Shown here: positions 1-10,425 of the stretch, piece after piece
How positions within the stretch are numbered: the first letter of the stretch is position 1
Layout: each line of letters begins with the position of its first letter
Source: Leptasterias polaris
Taxonomy: Eukaryota; Echinodermata; Asteroidea; Forcipulatida; Asteriidae
Assembly: GCA_037783415.1 (NCBI GenBank)
Contig: JAZGTN010000007.1
Coordinates: 7,709,501-7,773,500 of the forward strand
Length of the DNA: 64,000 bases
Reading direction: 5' to 3'
The notes under the pieces: generated by a model
The model's input: the letters and a program-made list of their open reading frames with translations, nothing else
Told to the model about the DNA's origin: nothing
Database searches by the model: none
Position numbers and translations under genes: made by a program

Positions 1-952
1 TGGATGGAAGTATAATGTTTCTTGATATGATCGGCTGGTTCCCTTTACTTGTTTTTATAATGATCACATAACAATTATGAAATAATCGTGTACGATTTTT
101 TTCACAACAATGCTTACATGTTTAGAATGATAGAACATAAGAATCAAGTGTTTGACGGGCGCGGGCATCGATCTGCATGCTAGTTTCCATGTAGTCGCTT
201 TGGAATCAAAACCCATTATTTTTGAATGATTATCCACTTGATTACAATCCTAAAGATGTTATTCAAAATAATAAATAAAGCTGTCTTCCTGTGTATACGA
301 ATGCAACAATTAAAAAGTCGTTATTTATCGACAAAATTGGACCTGAGTATTTCCCTTCTTTTCTCAGTCTTATTTGCACGGGAGAGAACAATATTAATCG
401 GTCAAAAACTGAAGTATAACAAGGCACTTCCTGTTTCGACCGGAAGTAGAGGTAACGTAATGTCACACACACAATACAAAAATAAGACCTAAATTAATTT
501 GGTATAATCCCGCAAAAAGCAACCTACGGTCTCATGTCCGTGATTTGATATGGAATTTCAAACATTACAAAATTAATATTTAAAAACCTTGTAATTTGAC
601 ATCCGATGAAGTCATGATGATATCACTGCAGCGGTGTCATCTACCTATGCATATCTAACTATGTGTGAAGATTAAAGTTTATGCGAGCTTAGGAAGTGTC
701 TTTTTTTATTGGACAATCTTGAGGGAAAAGAAGACGACGAGATATGAATTCATGAAATGTTCAACTTTTGGTTAAAAAGCACACGATCAAAAGCATAGCA
801 TTTGTTTGTTAACGAGGTTTGCATGGACGGCTGTTTTAGAGACTAACAAAGCGTATTGTCAAAAGCAGGTTGCGCGAACCTTGAACAGAGACTAGACCAC
901 AAGCTTGTTTGATGGACTTTCAACCTTGCGGTTGATTTGCTCACCGTTTTGA

Positions 953-987
<35 letters not shown>

Positions 988-1815
988 CCCGTGGTTTAAC
1001 AGCGGGTCAATAAATACACGTAATAATTGGTCAATATTTCAAATATTTGTAAAAAAAAAAGGAATGACGTCATCATGTTGTTTCTTTAGATTTACGTTGT
1101 CACTATCACTGTCTTTCAACATGCCAAGTTTCAACTCAGTCAAACTTGTGGTTTTGTAGATACACGGCTTCAAATGTAAACCTTTAAGGCGATACCACGT
1201 GACACATGATGACGTCATCAATCTAAAAATTCACACATATGTTGTCTGCATGAAGGTCATTATGTATACCAATTTAGAAACGATTATCATAAACTTCGCC
1301 ACAGACATCTAGTAAAAGTGTATTTTTAACAGTTTTCAACCTGCCGCTAGAGGGCGCTCTTGACTTTTATGACGTCACTTGTCTTATTTTTTTAAACCAG
1401 ACTCTTGCTCGACTATAACACCGTTAAACAAAACTTCAAAAAGTGTGCCACTTTTAAATTACAAGGCACTTCCTGTTTCTTCCTGTTTCGACCGGAAGTA
1501 GGGGTCAAGTCAGGTTACGCACACAATACAAAATGAAGACCCATATTACCTCTATATAATCCCGCAAAAAGTAACTAACGATCTCTTCATCTTGATTTGA
1601 TATGGATTTTTCATTTTTAATTTTAAAAACCTTGTAACTTGACACCTGATGACGTCATCATGACGTAAATGAAACGGTTTCGTCTCCTAATGGTTATCTA
1701 ACTATGGTAGAAATTTCAAGTTTATATGAGCTTGGGAAGTGTGCTTTTGTTGCCGGACAATCGACGGCCAGAAGAAGAAGACGAAGTAAAAAAAAACCAA
1801 ACGAACAAAAAGAAG
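1..1815. repeat. Dispersed repeat family, two ~1.03-kb units (inverted relative to 43154-45400)
   Basis: Two units recur at a spacing of about 1030 bp: the stretch from GGCACTTCCTGTTTCGACC (about 423) to the A-rich purine run near 740 is repeated from about 1464 to 1790. The opposite-strand form occurs at 43190-43560 and again near 44340-45060. Shared marks are an ACTTCC/GGAAGT palindrome, ATCCCGCAAAAAG, and the TGATGACGTCATCA palindrome (1068, 1210, 1650). No coding frame is preserved among copies, so the short reading frames here are not genes. Confidence 0.8.
953..984. repeat. (TG)n microsatellite
   Basis: About 15 uninterrupted TG dinucleotides. It produces the spurious Val/Cys-rich reading frame beginning nearby. 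Confidence 0.95.
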
Positions 1816-2046
1816 AGGTGTTCGGAGCTACGCTCCGCTCCGAACACCTAAAAAGTAAGAAAAAGAAAGAAAAAAACGGAACAAAAACAAGAGGTGTTCC
1901 GGGCGGAGTGCCCGAACACCTAAAAGAAAAAAAAAAAACGAACAATAAGAAGAGGTCTTCGGACTTTTGTCCGAACACCTAAAAAGTAAGAAAAAAATAA
2001 CCGGAACAAAAACAAGAGGTGTTCCGGGCGGAGTGCCCGAACACCT
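1816..2046. repeat. Array of four short hairpins, AGGTGTTCG/CGAACACCT type
   Basis: Inverted repeats lie at 1816-1849, 1892-1921, 1953-1980 and 2017-2046, separated by purine-rich A-runs of about 30-45 nt. The outer stem AGGTGTTC/GAACACCT is constant, with one G-to-C change in the third unit. The inner stem differs between units (GGAGC/GCTCC, GGGC/GCCC, GGAC/GTCC) but stays paired, and loops are unrelated. The array abuts the gag exon of the retroelement at 2047. An inverted array of the same family sits at 42850-43153. Confidence 0.9.
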
Positions 2047-2267
2047 AAAAATCCGCATCGCCGACGGAAGCAAGGCTGGTTGGGTGACGGTCTCAAAGCT
2101 GGAGAAGAAAGGCTCGGCTCACTTATCTGCAGAGCAGCAAAAGACTGTCAAAATCGACGAGGAAGAGGCACTGAAGGACCTAGAAAGCCGACAACGAAAG
2201 AGACGGGAATCTCAGTACCATGGGTCCGTTTCTAACCCGCATCTTGCTGATCGTCGCCTTTTTCGAG
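2047..2267 (+). pseudogene. gag-like ORF1 exon of the DIRS-like element
   Basis: Lys/Glu-rich reading ending in ADRRLFR, followed by the donor GAG|GTACAAGT at 2268. The pattern ADGS-AGW-TV---E, then an EE-rich basic helix, resembles gag N-terminal parts of DIRS-like elements of marine invertebrates. Phase 1 at the donor joins to the zinc-knuckle exon at 2774. No start codon belongs to it, because upstream sequence is the unrelated hairpin array. Confidence 0.55.
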
Positions 2268-2773
2268 GTACAAGTACACTTCTAATTCTATACTTTGTTT
2301 TCTTCAGCTTGCATTATTGTGCATACAAGCCTGCAATCCCATGCTGTCTGATTAAATTAATATTACTAATATTCTAAATTCAGAATATCCATTGTCCTTT
2401 GTGTCAATTTATTTCGTTCTGGCGTATTAAACCAAACTGTTTTTCATGCGTATGAGCGCAGCGAAGTAGCATGAAAATGTAGTTTTGTTTTACACAAAAG
2501 ACCGATACTTTTCTGTTGCGCAACTGGAGCGCATTCCTTGCATATCCTCTGTTCTTTTCATTCACGCTAGGCTGAATTCCGTATTTAAGCGTGAGTTTGG
2601 ACCAACGCCCCTCACTTAAGGCTCGTGCACATATGCTGTACTTGCTACACTCTGAATTGTTCCCTCTTTTATATACCTAATATTTCCCACCCTCCCTCCC
2701 ATTTCCGTCGTCATAGCTTAATTTTCATCGTATTGCTCTCTTGTTGCGTATTTTCTTTCCATTTTACTTCAAG
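2268..2773 (+). other. Apparent intron in gag of the retroelement
   Basis: Donor GTACAAGT and acceptor TTACTTCAAG, with phase 1 on both sides (CGA G / GC ATG), giving Arg-Gly-Met-Ser at the join. The 171-bp repeat 2306-2476 lies inside it. The branch point was not identified. Confidence 0.5.
2306..2476 (+). repeat. 171-bp direct repeat, copy 1
   Basis: Nearly identical to 6831-7001 (two mismatches seen by eye). It ends in an inverted pair TTTTTCATGC / GCATGAAAA. It probably corresponds to the split direct repeats typical of DIRS/Ngaro elements. Confidence 0.9.
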
Positions 2774-3126
2774 GCATGTCGGGCTATAACTGCTTTTCAT
2801 GCGGTATGCCGGGACACTGGTCCAGGCAGTGCCCCTACACTACAGCCAGTGACTGCTTCTCACAACAGGGATCAAGGCTCAGATTCAATCCCAATTTCGG
2901 CGATCATGCTATTAACGGGAGCTTCCCATTGCAAGCCCCGTTGTTCTACCGACCACTCTTTCCGCCCATTGCCGCCACAGCAACAGAGATGTGTAAAGAG
3001 TCGAGAGGCACATCACTCCCCTCTCGCTACTCAGTCATAAAGCTAAAATTGATAAATTCAGTGGCATTTTACAGGTACCTTGTGATTATCAACCTTCTAA
3101 CTTGGTGTCTGATAGCTTTCCAGTAA
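2774..3126 (+). pseudogene. gag C-terminal exon with CCHC zinc knuckle
   Basis: Begins after the acceptor at 2773. The zinc knuckle reads C-F-S-C-G-M-P-G-H-W-S-R-Q-C, matching C-x2-C-x4-H-x4-C, the nucleic-acid-binding motif of retroelement Gag proteins. A Ser/Pro-rich stretch follows and the frame closes at 3126 without reaching the RT frame. Confidence 0.7.
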
Positions 3127-3359
3127 AGGGTAGATTAAGAGCACATAGTGACTTTTGGGCACGTTTAAATGCTCCGAACACGATTATGTCCATTATACAG
3201 AAAGGTTTCAAAATATTGTTTTTAGCAGATCCACCTTCAATGTGTTTTCATAATAATGTATCAGCCTTACGACATACGTCGTTTGTTACAGAGTCCATTT
3301 TATAATTGCTGGCTTCCAATAGAATCACAGAAATCCAGTCGCCATCTTACGTCACTAGT

Positions 3360-3880
3360 CCTCTTTCAGTAGTATGCCAGGCCAACAGCAAAAAACGTTT
3401 GATTCTGGATCTGAGTCAACTGAATAAGTACGTGAAGTAAGACCATTTCAAAATAGATGATTGGAAGATTGCAATACAGTATTTTCAACCAGATGCTCCG
3501 TTATTTTCATTTGACTTGAAGTCTGGCTACCACCACGTAGATATCCATCCTCAGTACCACAAGTATTTCTGGGGTTTTCCTGGTCTATTGACGGTATACA
3601 GAGATATTTCCAGTTTACAGTCCTACCCTTTGGTCTGTCTTCGGTCCCTTTGATCTTCACAACAATCCTGAAACCTTTAGTGACTCATTGGCGCTCTTGC
3701 GGCATATTCATCGTTTTGTACCTGGACGACGGCCTTGTAGTTGTACCCCGATCCAACTGTTCTCATGAGTCCCACCTAAAATTAGCTGAGGAAGTTTCTG
3801 CTCATGTCAAATCAGATCTATTAAAGGCCGGATTCATTTACAACTTAACCAAGAGTAACTGGCACCTATACTACTTCCAT
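3360..3880 (+). pseudogene. Reverse transcriptase fragment (DIRS type)
   Basis: Conserved RT blocks are readable in order but in shifted frames: RLILDLSQLNKYVK, then FSFDLKSGYHHVDIHPQ with the first catalytic Asp, then VLPFGLSSVPLIFT, then IVLYLDDG with the YxDD catalytic pair, about 3700-3735. LPFGLSSAP followed by LKPLV-HWRS is characteristic of DIRS RTs. A stop near 3440 and frame changes near 3650 show decay. Confidence 0.85.
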
Positions 3881-4904
3881 TGTTTGGCTGGGCATGATTT
3901 GGGACTCGCATTCGGGTACCCTCAAAGTTTTGGACCGAAGAATAACCAAAGTTCACACTTGCATTACTTCACTTCGTCAATCTCCTATATATCAAGTTAG
4001 GGATCTGCATTCCTTCGTTGGTCAAATGATATCCCTGTCGCCTGTTGTAGGCAATGTTTCCAGGTTGATGACACGTAATTGTCAAACTCTTATTGCACAG
4101 GCCAGTGATGAAGACGAAATTATCACCCTCAATGTCCAATGTCTCGGAGAGAGTACTTTCTGGCATGATAATGTTTGTCTCTTGAATAACCGAACTGTGT
4201 TCCTTTCCCCCAAGATCAACAAGATAATCTGTTCAGATGGCCAGTTCTGTTGGCTCAGGTGCTATTATTTGCAATGATAACCAAGTGGCATAAAAAAATA
4301 AAAAAAAAAAAAAATCAGGCAGCGGCCAAGACATCGAAACTGGAAGCATGAAATGTCATCTCCAAGATTTGGCTTTTGACATTTTTGACCTTTGCCTAAA
4401 GAACTGGATCCGTCTAGAAGTTGATTGGATCCCCCCGCTCTCTTAACGAACAAGCTGATTTCATTAGTAAATTGATAGACGTAGATGATTGGTGTCTTTC
4501 GGAAGTATTGTTTGATTCTATCAGCAATAAGTGGGAACCTTTTACAGTAGACTGTTTTGCAACCTACTATAATACTAAATTGCCTCGTTTTTTCTCCAGA
4601 TTTTGGAATCCTGGTGCCCTAGCTGTTGATGCTTTTGCCCAAAACTGGTCGGCAGAGAATGCATTATTACTTCCCCCAGTCACTCTGATTCCATCTGTGC
4701 TATCCCATCTGCAATCTTGTCAGGGAACAGGGGTTCCGGTGTTCCCATGGTGGCCTTCAAGTCCTTTCTGGCCATTATGGACAGTATACAAACCCTTTAT
4801 ACACGGCATAATTATCAACCATGCCTGGGAATTTTGCCTTAACTCATGGTAGGAACACAAATTCCCTGCTAGGTTCGGCACATTTTGAAAGTATGATGGC
4901 AGCT
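3881..4904 (+). pseudogene. RNase H and RT-recombinase linker of the DIRS-like element
   Basis: Readable in three frames. After the RT come VRDLHSFVGQMISL (about 3995-4035) and a long stretch closing near 4277. A poly-A run at 4292-4313 breaks the frame. From about 4421 the reading resumes with SLNEQADFISKLIDVDDW and TVDCFATYYNTKLPRF, then PWWPSSPFWP, all standard for the DIRS RNase H/linker region. A further frame change near 4830 leads to GRNTNSLLGS and the donor GCT|GTAAGA at 4905. Confidence 0.75.
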
Positions 4905-4992
4905 GTAAGAATTATTTTCTCTTAAGCATTTTTTAAGTGAATTCTTTTTTGTACTTAATTAATCAGCTAATATGTTGTTTCTTTTTGTACAG
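4905..4992 (+). other. Short intron between RNase H and recombinase parts
   Basis: 88 bp with donor GTAAGA, a T-rich 3' part and acceptor TTTTTGTACAG. It is phase 0 and joins MMAA to IILDQPFW, as expected for an uninterrupted DIRS pol. This is a reading-frame inference; no transcript evidence is available. Confidence 0.6.
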
Positions 4993-6022
4993 ATTATTTT
5001 GGATCAACCATTTTGGTCAGGCTCTCCATCCCTAGTCTCGGTGTCCAAGGAACAGTTGTTGTATGAAGCTATTGGAGCAAAATCAGTTGTGACCTGCAAT
5101 TCTTATTTTTACAAGTGTCGCCAATTCACCAACTGGTTGGTTCAGTGCAAAATTACACTTTCCTTTCCAGTCAGCGATGGTATAGTGGCGTCCTACCTTT
5201 GTCATTCTTGTTTCACTTCCCAATCTGATAGTGTCACGACAACTGCTTCTGCCATTAAATGGCTCCACTCTTTAATGAATATAAACAAATATAAAAAACC
5301 CCAATAGATTCACCCGTAGTCCAGCAACTTCTGGTCAGCTTTCGAAAAAGTTTACATCACCCCCCCCCCCCCCCCCCGCTCAGAAAAGCCCTTTGTCTCT
5401 TATTCAACTCAATCAAATCTTGGATAATTTTGCCAAAGACGACTGCTCACTCATCCAACTCAGAACAGCTTGCTATGTTTGTTTAAAGTTCGCCTTATTA
5501 TTTAGACACAATGAGATCGCCGAAATTAAAGCCAATCACCTCACGCTTTTACCAAAATGAACAATGTCTTAAAATATTCATTCCCAAGTCCAAGACCGAC
5601 ATTTTCAGAGAGGGCAATGTAGCTTTTCTTCCCATATCTCAAGATTTTTACTCTCCATATTCCATTCTGACAAAATTTATGAGTAAGGCTGGTATCAATA
5701 TAGGTGAAGATCAGTTTATTTTCATTCCACTTACTTTCTGTTCTAATTCCAAGACATACAAGCGCACTCAGAATAAACCCCTTAGTTATACGAGGTGTAG
5801 AGAGTTGTTTTTGATGCTCTTAGAACAATCGGAGTTGAAGATGTGAACAGTTTTGGCCTTCACAGCTTACGGTCAGGAGGAGCAACCCGATTAGCAAACA
5901 AAGATATCTCAGAGGATTTAATAACGCAACACGGTCGATGGAAGACAACTGTGGCAAAACATCGTTATGTTAAAAGAGACATAAGTAAACGTCTGCATGT
6001 ATTACAGGCTGTCATTAATTGA
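4993..6022 (+). pseudogene. Tyrosine recombinase of the DIRS-like element, frameshifted
   Basis: The N-terminal core-binding part reads 4993-5307. The frame is then lost around a C17 run (5360-5377). The catalytic part resumes with QLRTACYVCLKFALLFRHNE (about 5455-5515), holding the first catalytic Arg. It continues with FIPKSKTD, then LHSLRSGGATRLA (H-x-x-R box), HGRWKT, and a Tyr in HRYVKR as the presumed nucleophile, ending at TGA 6020-6022. All catalytic residue types are present, but the frame is interrupted. The enzyme would integrate circular cDNA without a DDE integrase. Confidence 0.85.
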
Positions 6023-6189
6023 ATACACTTAGTCAAGTTCTCACTATAAAAAGTGGCTGTCTTTTTGTGTACTGCTGGCATGTATATTATTTGTCCCAAC
6101 GAGCCAAAATTAGGCCTTCTACATAAATCACTTTCATTATTTGCTATTCTTAGTATTAACTTGCGGGAGATCATGTATTTATCTTGTAC

Positions 6190-6772
6190 TATAGTGTTCT
6201 CAGCTAGAGACCTGAAGGACAGGGCAATTGCCCCAGAAAGCCACTGTGGCTATAATTGTATCCGATACAGTTTTACTTCAACATTTCTGTTACCTTTTCT
6301 ATTTACATTGTTTATTTTTGTGGATCTTTTCATATTATCGTGTTTTGATGTTCTCGATTAAGTAGAGACCGTAAAGTACAGGGCATGTTGCCCCAGAGAG
6401 CCACTGTGGCTACTGTTGTATCCGATACAGTTTACTTTAACATTTCTGCTACCTTTCTATGTACATTGTTATTAGTTTGTCATTTCTTTTCATATTTTCT
6501 GGTTTTGATGTTCTCAAGGAGACCGTAAAGGACAGGGCATGTTTCCCCAGAGAGCCACTGTGGCTAGTGTATGTGTATGTGTATGTGTTATCGTTTTGAT
6601 GTTCTCAAGGAGAGACTGAGGACAGGGCATGTTGCCCCAGAGAGCCACTGTGGCTAGTGTATGTGTATGTGTATGTGTTATCGTTTTGATGTTCTCAAGG
6701 AGAGACTGAGGACAGGGCATGTTGCCCCAGAGAGCCACTGTGGCTAGTGTATGTGTATGTGTATGTGTTATC
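6190..6772 (+). repeat. 90-bp tandem repeat at the 3' end of the retroelement
   Basis: Units beginning GTTTTGATGTTCTCAAGG lie at 6593-6682 and 6683-6772, nearly identical. Older divergent units lie near 6190-6290, 6350-6440 and 6502-6592. Each contains GGGCATGTTGCCCCAGAGAG, CCACTGTGGCTA and a (TGTATG)n run. They lie between the recombinase stop and the 171-bp repeat, where DIRS-order elements usually carry repeats. Confidence 0.9.
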
Positions 6773-6830
6773 CGTTATTTATTGGAATGTTTATAGTAAA
6801 ATTAGACGTTTTCTTTGTACAATCAGCATT

Positions 6831-7001
6831 AGCTTGCATTATTGTGCATACAAGCCTGCAATTCCATGCTGTCTGATTAAATTAATATTACTAATATTCT
6901 AAATTCAGAATATCCATTGTCCTTTGTGTCAATTTATTACGTTCTGGCGTATTAAACCAAACTGTTTTTCATGCGTATGAGCGCAGCGAAGTAGCATGAA
7001 A
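6831..7001 (+). repeat. 171-bp direct repeat, copy 2
   Basis: Second copy of 2306-2476. It marks the probable 3' boundary of the retroelement, because similarity stops exactly at ATGAAA (7001). Confidence 0.9.
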
Positions 7002-7543
7002 TTATATTATTACATTACTGTATAATATATTGAATAAACTTGTTCAAAGTCCGCCATCGTTGCAGTCTCATGTCAACAGTAAAAATAATACGACAGCATC
7101 GGGCGCACACGGCCTCAGGACTTAGTACGAGTTTACACTGTTCTTCATTACTTTGTACACGGATACGAAACACGCTATAAATGATGTGACGATGACGTGA
7201 CATATAAAATTAGGTCATTGTGCACAACTTCAATACCCAGAGTCAACATCTGAAGAAAATTTGAAAATTTGACGTTTAATTTTGGGAGATATGGTGGTAA
7301 CAAGATTGCCTAATTAAATATTCATGTCATTATAACTCAGCTAATTTATTAATAAATTAAACATTATAACATTTAGTGATTAAGTTATGTACTAAGCTTC
7401 GATTCAATATAGGACTCAAGTCTGTCATTTATACTGTTTCTAAGATTACGAATTAACAAAAATCGTGTGTTAAACCTATGGCGTTTTGGCGGAAAGAAAA
7501 AAAACCGTTTGTAAAACGTTTTGAAAATCTCGACGATTACAAT
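7002..7543. other. No gene seen
   Basis: AT-rich sequence between the retroelement end and the second hairpin array. No RNA gene, domain or strong repeat was recognised. Confidence 0.5.
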
Positions 7544-7753
7544 AGCTTTTCCGACTGGAAGGTCGGAACAGCTAATAATAAGAAGAAAACAAAGAAAAAT
7601 CTCGACGAAAACAATAGCTGTTCCGACAGCTAGGTCGGAACAGCTAAAAATCTCGACGAAAACAATAGCTGTTCCGACAGCTAGGTCGGAACAGCTAATA
7701 ATACAAATCTCGAGGAAAACAATAGCTGTTCCGACTCCCTAGTCGGAACAGCT
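7544..7753. repeat. Array of four hairpins, AGCTGTTCCGAC/GTCGGAACAGCT type
   Basis: 30-nt inverted repeats lie at 7544-7573, 7616-7645, 7667-7696 and 7724-7753. The spacers share ATCTCGACGAAAACAAT. Loops are TGGAAG, AGCTAG, AGCTAG, and CCCT within a 13-bp stem. Architecture matches the 1816-2046 array (perfect hairpin, A-rich spacer), but the stem sequence is unrelated. The short reading frame across it is an artefact. Confidence 0.9.
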
Positions 7754-8349
7754 AATGACCATCTCATACATCTCAACTTCCAAATAATGGGGTCTACTAA
7801 AAAGGGGAGCACATTGCTTTTACTGTGATTAATGGACAACTTGACAACAATTACCTGACCTGAAAAATGCAGGGGAAGGACACCGACTCATATTGGTCTT
7901 TGCCATCTCATTCTGTCCACGAACCATTTAGGTTTGGAACAACCTCGAGCCGTCAACCATTACTCAATTCGGAATCTAGGTTAATCACATTTGAAACTAC
8001 GTTTCTCCCCCAAAAAATATTCTAACTTAGTCAAACCTCCTCCACATTCAGTCACAACTCTTTCTTCAATAATTTGTCGGAAACAAATCTAATCAAAACT
8101 ACCACTTCCACATTTTGAAATTTCTTTATAAATGTGTTCAATACTTTACCCAGCTCCAGTCAAATCACAACAAAAATGCCCTTTTTGAGTGATTCATCAT
8201 TCTTTTTAACCGAAGAACGTTAGTTGTAAAACATATCGCTTAAAAATTACATCCGCATTCGGAATTTTCGCAAACCACTTTAAACGACGGCGTGACAAAT
8301 AAGTATGTCCTTCGGAAGACATGAGACCCACCGATAATATTAGCATCAC
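7754..8349. other. No gene seen
   Basis: No coding frame or RNA signature recognised. It lies downstream of a possible minus-strand exon at 8350-8480. Confidence 0.4.
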
Positions 8350-8480
8350 CCACGCGCAACTGTTGAGAGCCAAGCAGACATGAAAACATGTTAATGCTAT
8401 AGAGGCTGTAATTATCCTCGCTGTCTCTCCATCAAAATCCAACCGGCTCTTCTGATAATTGATATGCTCGCCAACTACCT
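8350..8480 (-). CDS. Possible internal exon, PAN/apple-like Cys pattern
   Basis: On the minus strand a pyrimidine-rich tract ending CACATTGACAG precedes an open stretch that ends at a possible donor GTGATG (8344-8349). The reading runs EVVGEHINYQ and ends CFHVCLALNSCAW. A C-x3-C-x5-C pattern after a short basic stretch is seen in PAN/apple domains of secreted invertebrate proteins. No partner exons were found nearby, and an upstream methionine in frame is absent, so it would be internal. It could be an isolated exon, part of a decayed gene, or chance. Confidence 0.3.
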
Positions 8481-9484
8481 CTGTCAATGTGGGAAAAAAT
8501 AAACAAATACAAAAAAACGTACATAAAATCCACACGCAGACCCTACCCTTAAAACACGTAAAACATATTAAAGGTGTTATGCATAATTGGACAGTGCCAT
8601 CATCATTTATTCAACTTTTTCTGTCTATACTCATTGCCTCTTATTAGCATGTATAAATTATGTGGGCCGTTGCATGGCTCTAGCTAACGGAGTAGACAAC
8701 TTGACTAGCGAGATCAGAACCTTCAGGTAGATCCACACTGCACTAAACCAGGTATTTATTTACCATGTATCTACTAATTATCTACAATAGGATGTAGAAT
8801 TATTGTTTGATATCATTTGATACTCAAGAAACTCGCACGAAATAACTTATTTTGAATTCACGAGGTGACTTCCAGCGCACGGAATGAAAAACTCAACCAC
8901 ATCTTTGGGTTAACTTGCTATCATCTGTCCCTTTAAGGGGTCTTTTGGAGTGCTCTGTCACGTGTTTCAAAATGTTGAACGGCTGTCATAAAGGGAGTGT
9001 CCTTTGGTTATTACTCCAACTCTCATTGACCTTTACTTAGTAAGATGCACTGCAATTGTTTTTCTTGTAAAACAATTTGAGAAACAATCCTTTCAAAGAA
9101 TTAGGCTTTTTGAGAGAATGATTCAATCTAAGAAACACTATTGCTTGAAAAGTTTCTTAGAACATACTTTACAAGTCAGGGATTAGTTTTAAACATGCAA
9201 TTTTCACACGTTTGTTGTATTTTATTTTCCTAAATTTGTATTTAATTAAATCAAAAAAAAATTAAAACATTATCTGACGTAAAAAGTGAACATGTTTTTA
9301 GCTGCAGTAAAAGTGACTTATATTAGCTATACACAAAACAATAAAACTGGTTTCTAAACTTTGAATTTAATGAATATGCCAGTTAATAAAACTCATTCGT
9401 TTAACTATTATTGATGAGATATTTGTGAGACAAGGCAGGACACCACAAACACAACATGGGTAGACAACCAAACATTCTCTAAAG
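8481..9484. other. No gene seen
   Basis: AT-rich sequence with scattered short frames and no domain, repeat or RNA gene that I can support. Confidence 0.4.
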
Positions 9485-9705
9485 AAAAGCTGACCGACTG
9501 ACGCACATACGACCAGACGAACAGATGAACAGACGAACAGACGAACAACCCAACAGAGATCAGACGAACAGCCCGACAGAACAGACGAACAGACGAACAA
9601 CCCAACAGAGATCAGACGAACAGCCCAACAGATGAACAGACGAACAACCCAACAGCCCGACAGACGAAAAAACAAACATAAAAACATACAAACAGCCCTA
9701 CAGCC
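9485..9705. repeat. Minisatellite of GACGAACAGACGAACAACCC-type units
   Basis: Irregular tandem units combine GACGAACA, CCCAACAG and AGATCA, including a near-exact duplication of about 60 nt (9555-9615). The two Val/Cys/Ser-rich minus-strand frames here are products of this repeat, not genes. Confidence 0.85.
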
Positions 9706-10054
9706 CAACATAATAATAATAATAATATAAACATTGTATATTGCGCCCCTTACATACAAAATGATCAAAGGCGCAGAACACATGTTAAAAAAGCACAGAA
9801 TGGATGAACACGACAAAGAAAAAAGACTGATCACCAGGCCAGTGCCCAAACAAAAGTATGGGGATACGTCTGTCCCGCCAACAGTGAACTAATAGTTACT
9901 TATTACATAGGCCTATCCCTGCTGGCATCGGTAATGTTTTGACCTTTTCAGGAGACAGACGCCTCTAACCCTATCTATGCTAAAAATCTAAACTAACTGG
10001 CAAGGTGACCATAGAAGAAAGACACACTAAAAAGCGGCTTTAAAAAGGTGGGTT
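9706..10054. other. No gene seen
   Basis: Contains an AAT run at 9711-9727 and otherwise unremarkable sequence. Confidence 0.4.
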
Positions 10055-10425
10055 TTTATGGCGTGTCGTGGCCGAGTGGATAAGAGCACCGAACTCAAGC
10101 TCTGGTGTTTCTGTTCAGCAGAGTGTGAGTTCGAGTCCCGGTCGTGACACTTGTGTCCCTGAGCAAGACACTTAACTATAATTGCTTCTCTCCACCCAGG
10201 GGTAAAATGGGTACCTGTGAGGGCAGAGATGGTTCTTGTGATGGATTTAGCCTAGTAGCGCATATATTGCAGCACAAGCTGTATATACTCCCCAGGGAGC
10301 TGATATGGTTTCAGGATTGATAAAAATGGCCCAGTGACCAGGGGTAATAATATGCGCCTCGGAATAGCCTAGCTAGATAGATGGCGCTTTATAAATGCTT
10401 GATATTATTATTATTATTATTATAT
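10055..10425 (+). mobile_element. tRNA-derived SINE, full-length-looking
   Basis: The head is tRNA-like (Leu/Ser type), with A box TGGCCGAGTGGA (10069-10080) and B box GTTCGAGTCCC (10129-10139), spaced as in Pol III internal promoters. A body follows with GAGCAAGACACTTAACTATA and CACCCAGGGGTAAAATGGGTACC, ending in an (ATT)n tail at 10404-10422. The tRNA fold is degraded, so this is not a functional tRNA. Relatives are at 33290-33605 (minus) and 60186-60238 (truncated). Confidence 0.85.

Larger units (their letters stand above)
2047..7001 (+). mobile_element. DIRS/Ngaro-like tyrosine-recombinase retrotransposon, degenerate
   Basis: The domain order on the plus strand is gag with a CCHC zinc knuckle, reverse transcriptase, RNase H plus connection region, then a tyrosine recombinase instead of a DDE integrase. 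That order and the recombinase define DIRS-order elements. No methyltransferase domain is seen; elements of the Ngaro group also lack it. Frames are broken at several points (about 3300-3450, 3880, 4270-4420, 4850, 5300-5510), so this copy is dead. A 171-bp direct repeat lies at 2306-2476 and 6831-7001. Two introns with good borders (2268-2773, 4905-4992) restore expected protein continuity. The 5' end is cut at the hairpin array. Confidence 0.85.

Noticed and set aside
1704..1982. Open frame through the hairpin array, both strands
   Set aside because: Lys/Glu- or Phe/Ser-rich product of A/T spacers and palindromes; not conserved in the sister array.
7521..7753. CRISPR-like regular array of repeats and spacers
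   Set aside because: Spacers are near-identical, repeats are perfect palindromes, and the DNA is animal nuclear sequence.
10061..10139. Functional tRNA gene
   Set aside because: Boxes present, but the cloverleaf is degraded and a SINE body plus ATT tail follow.
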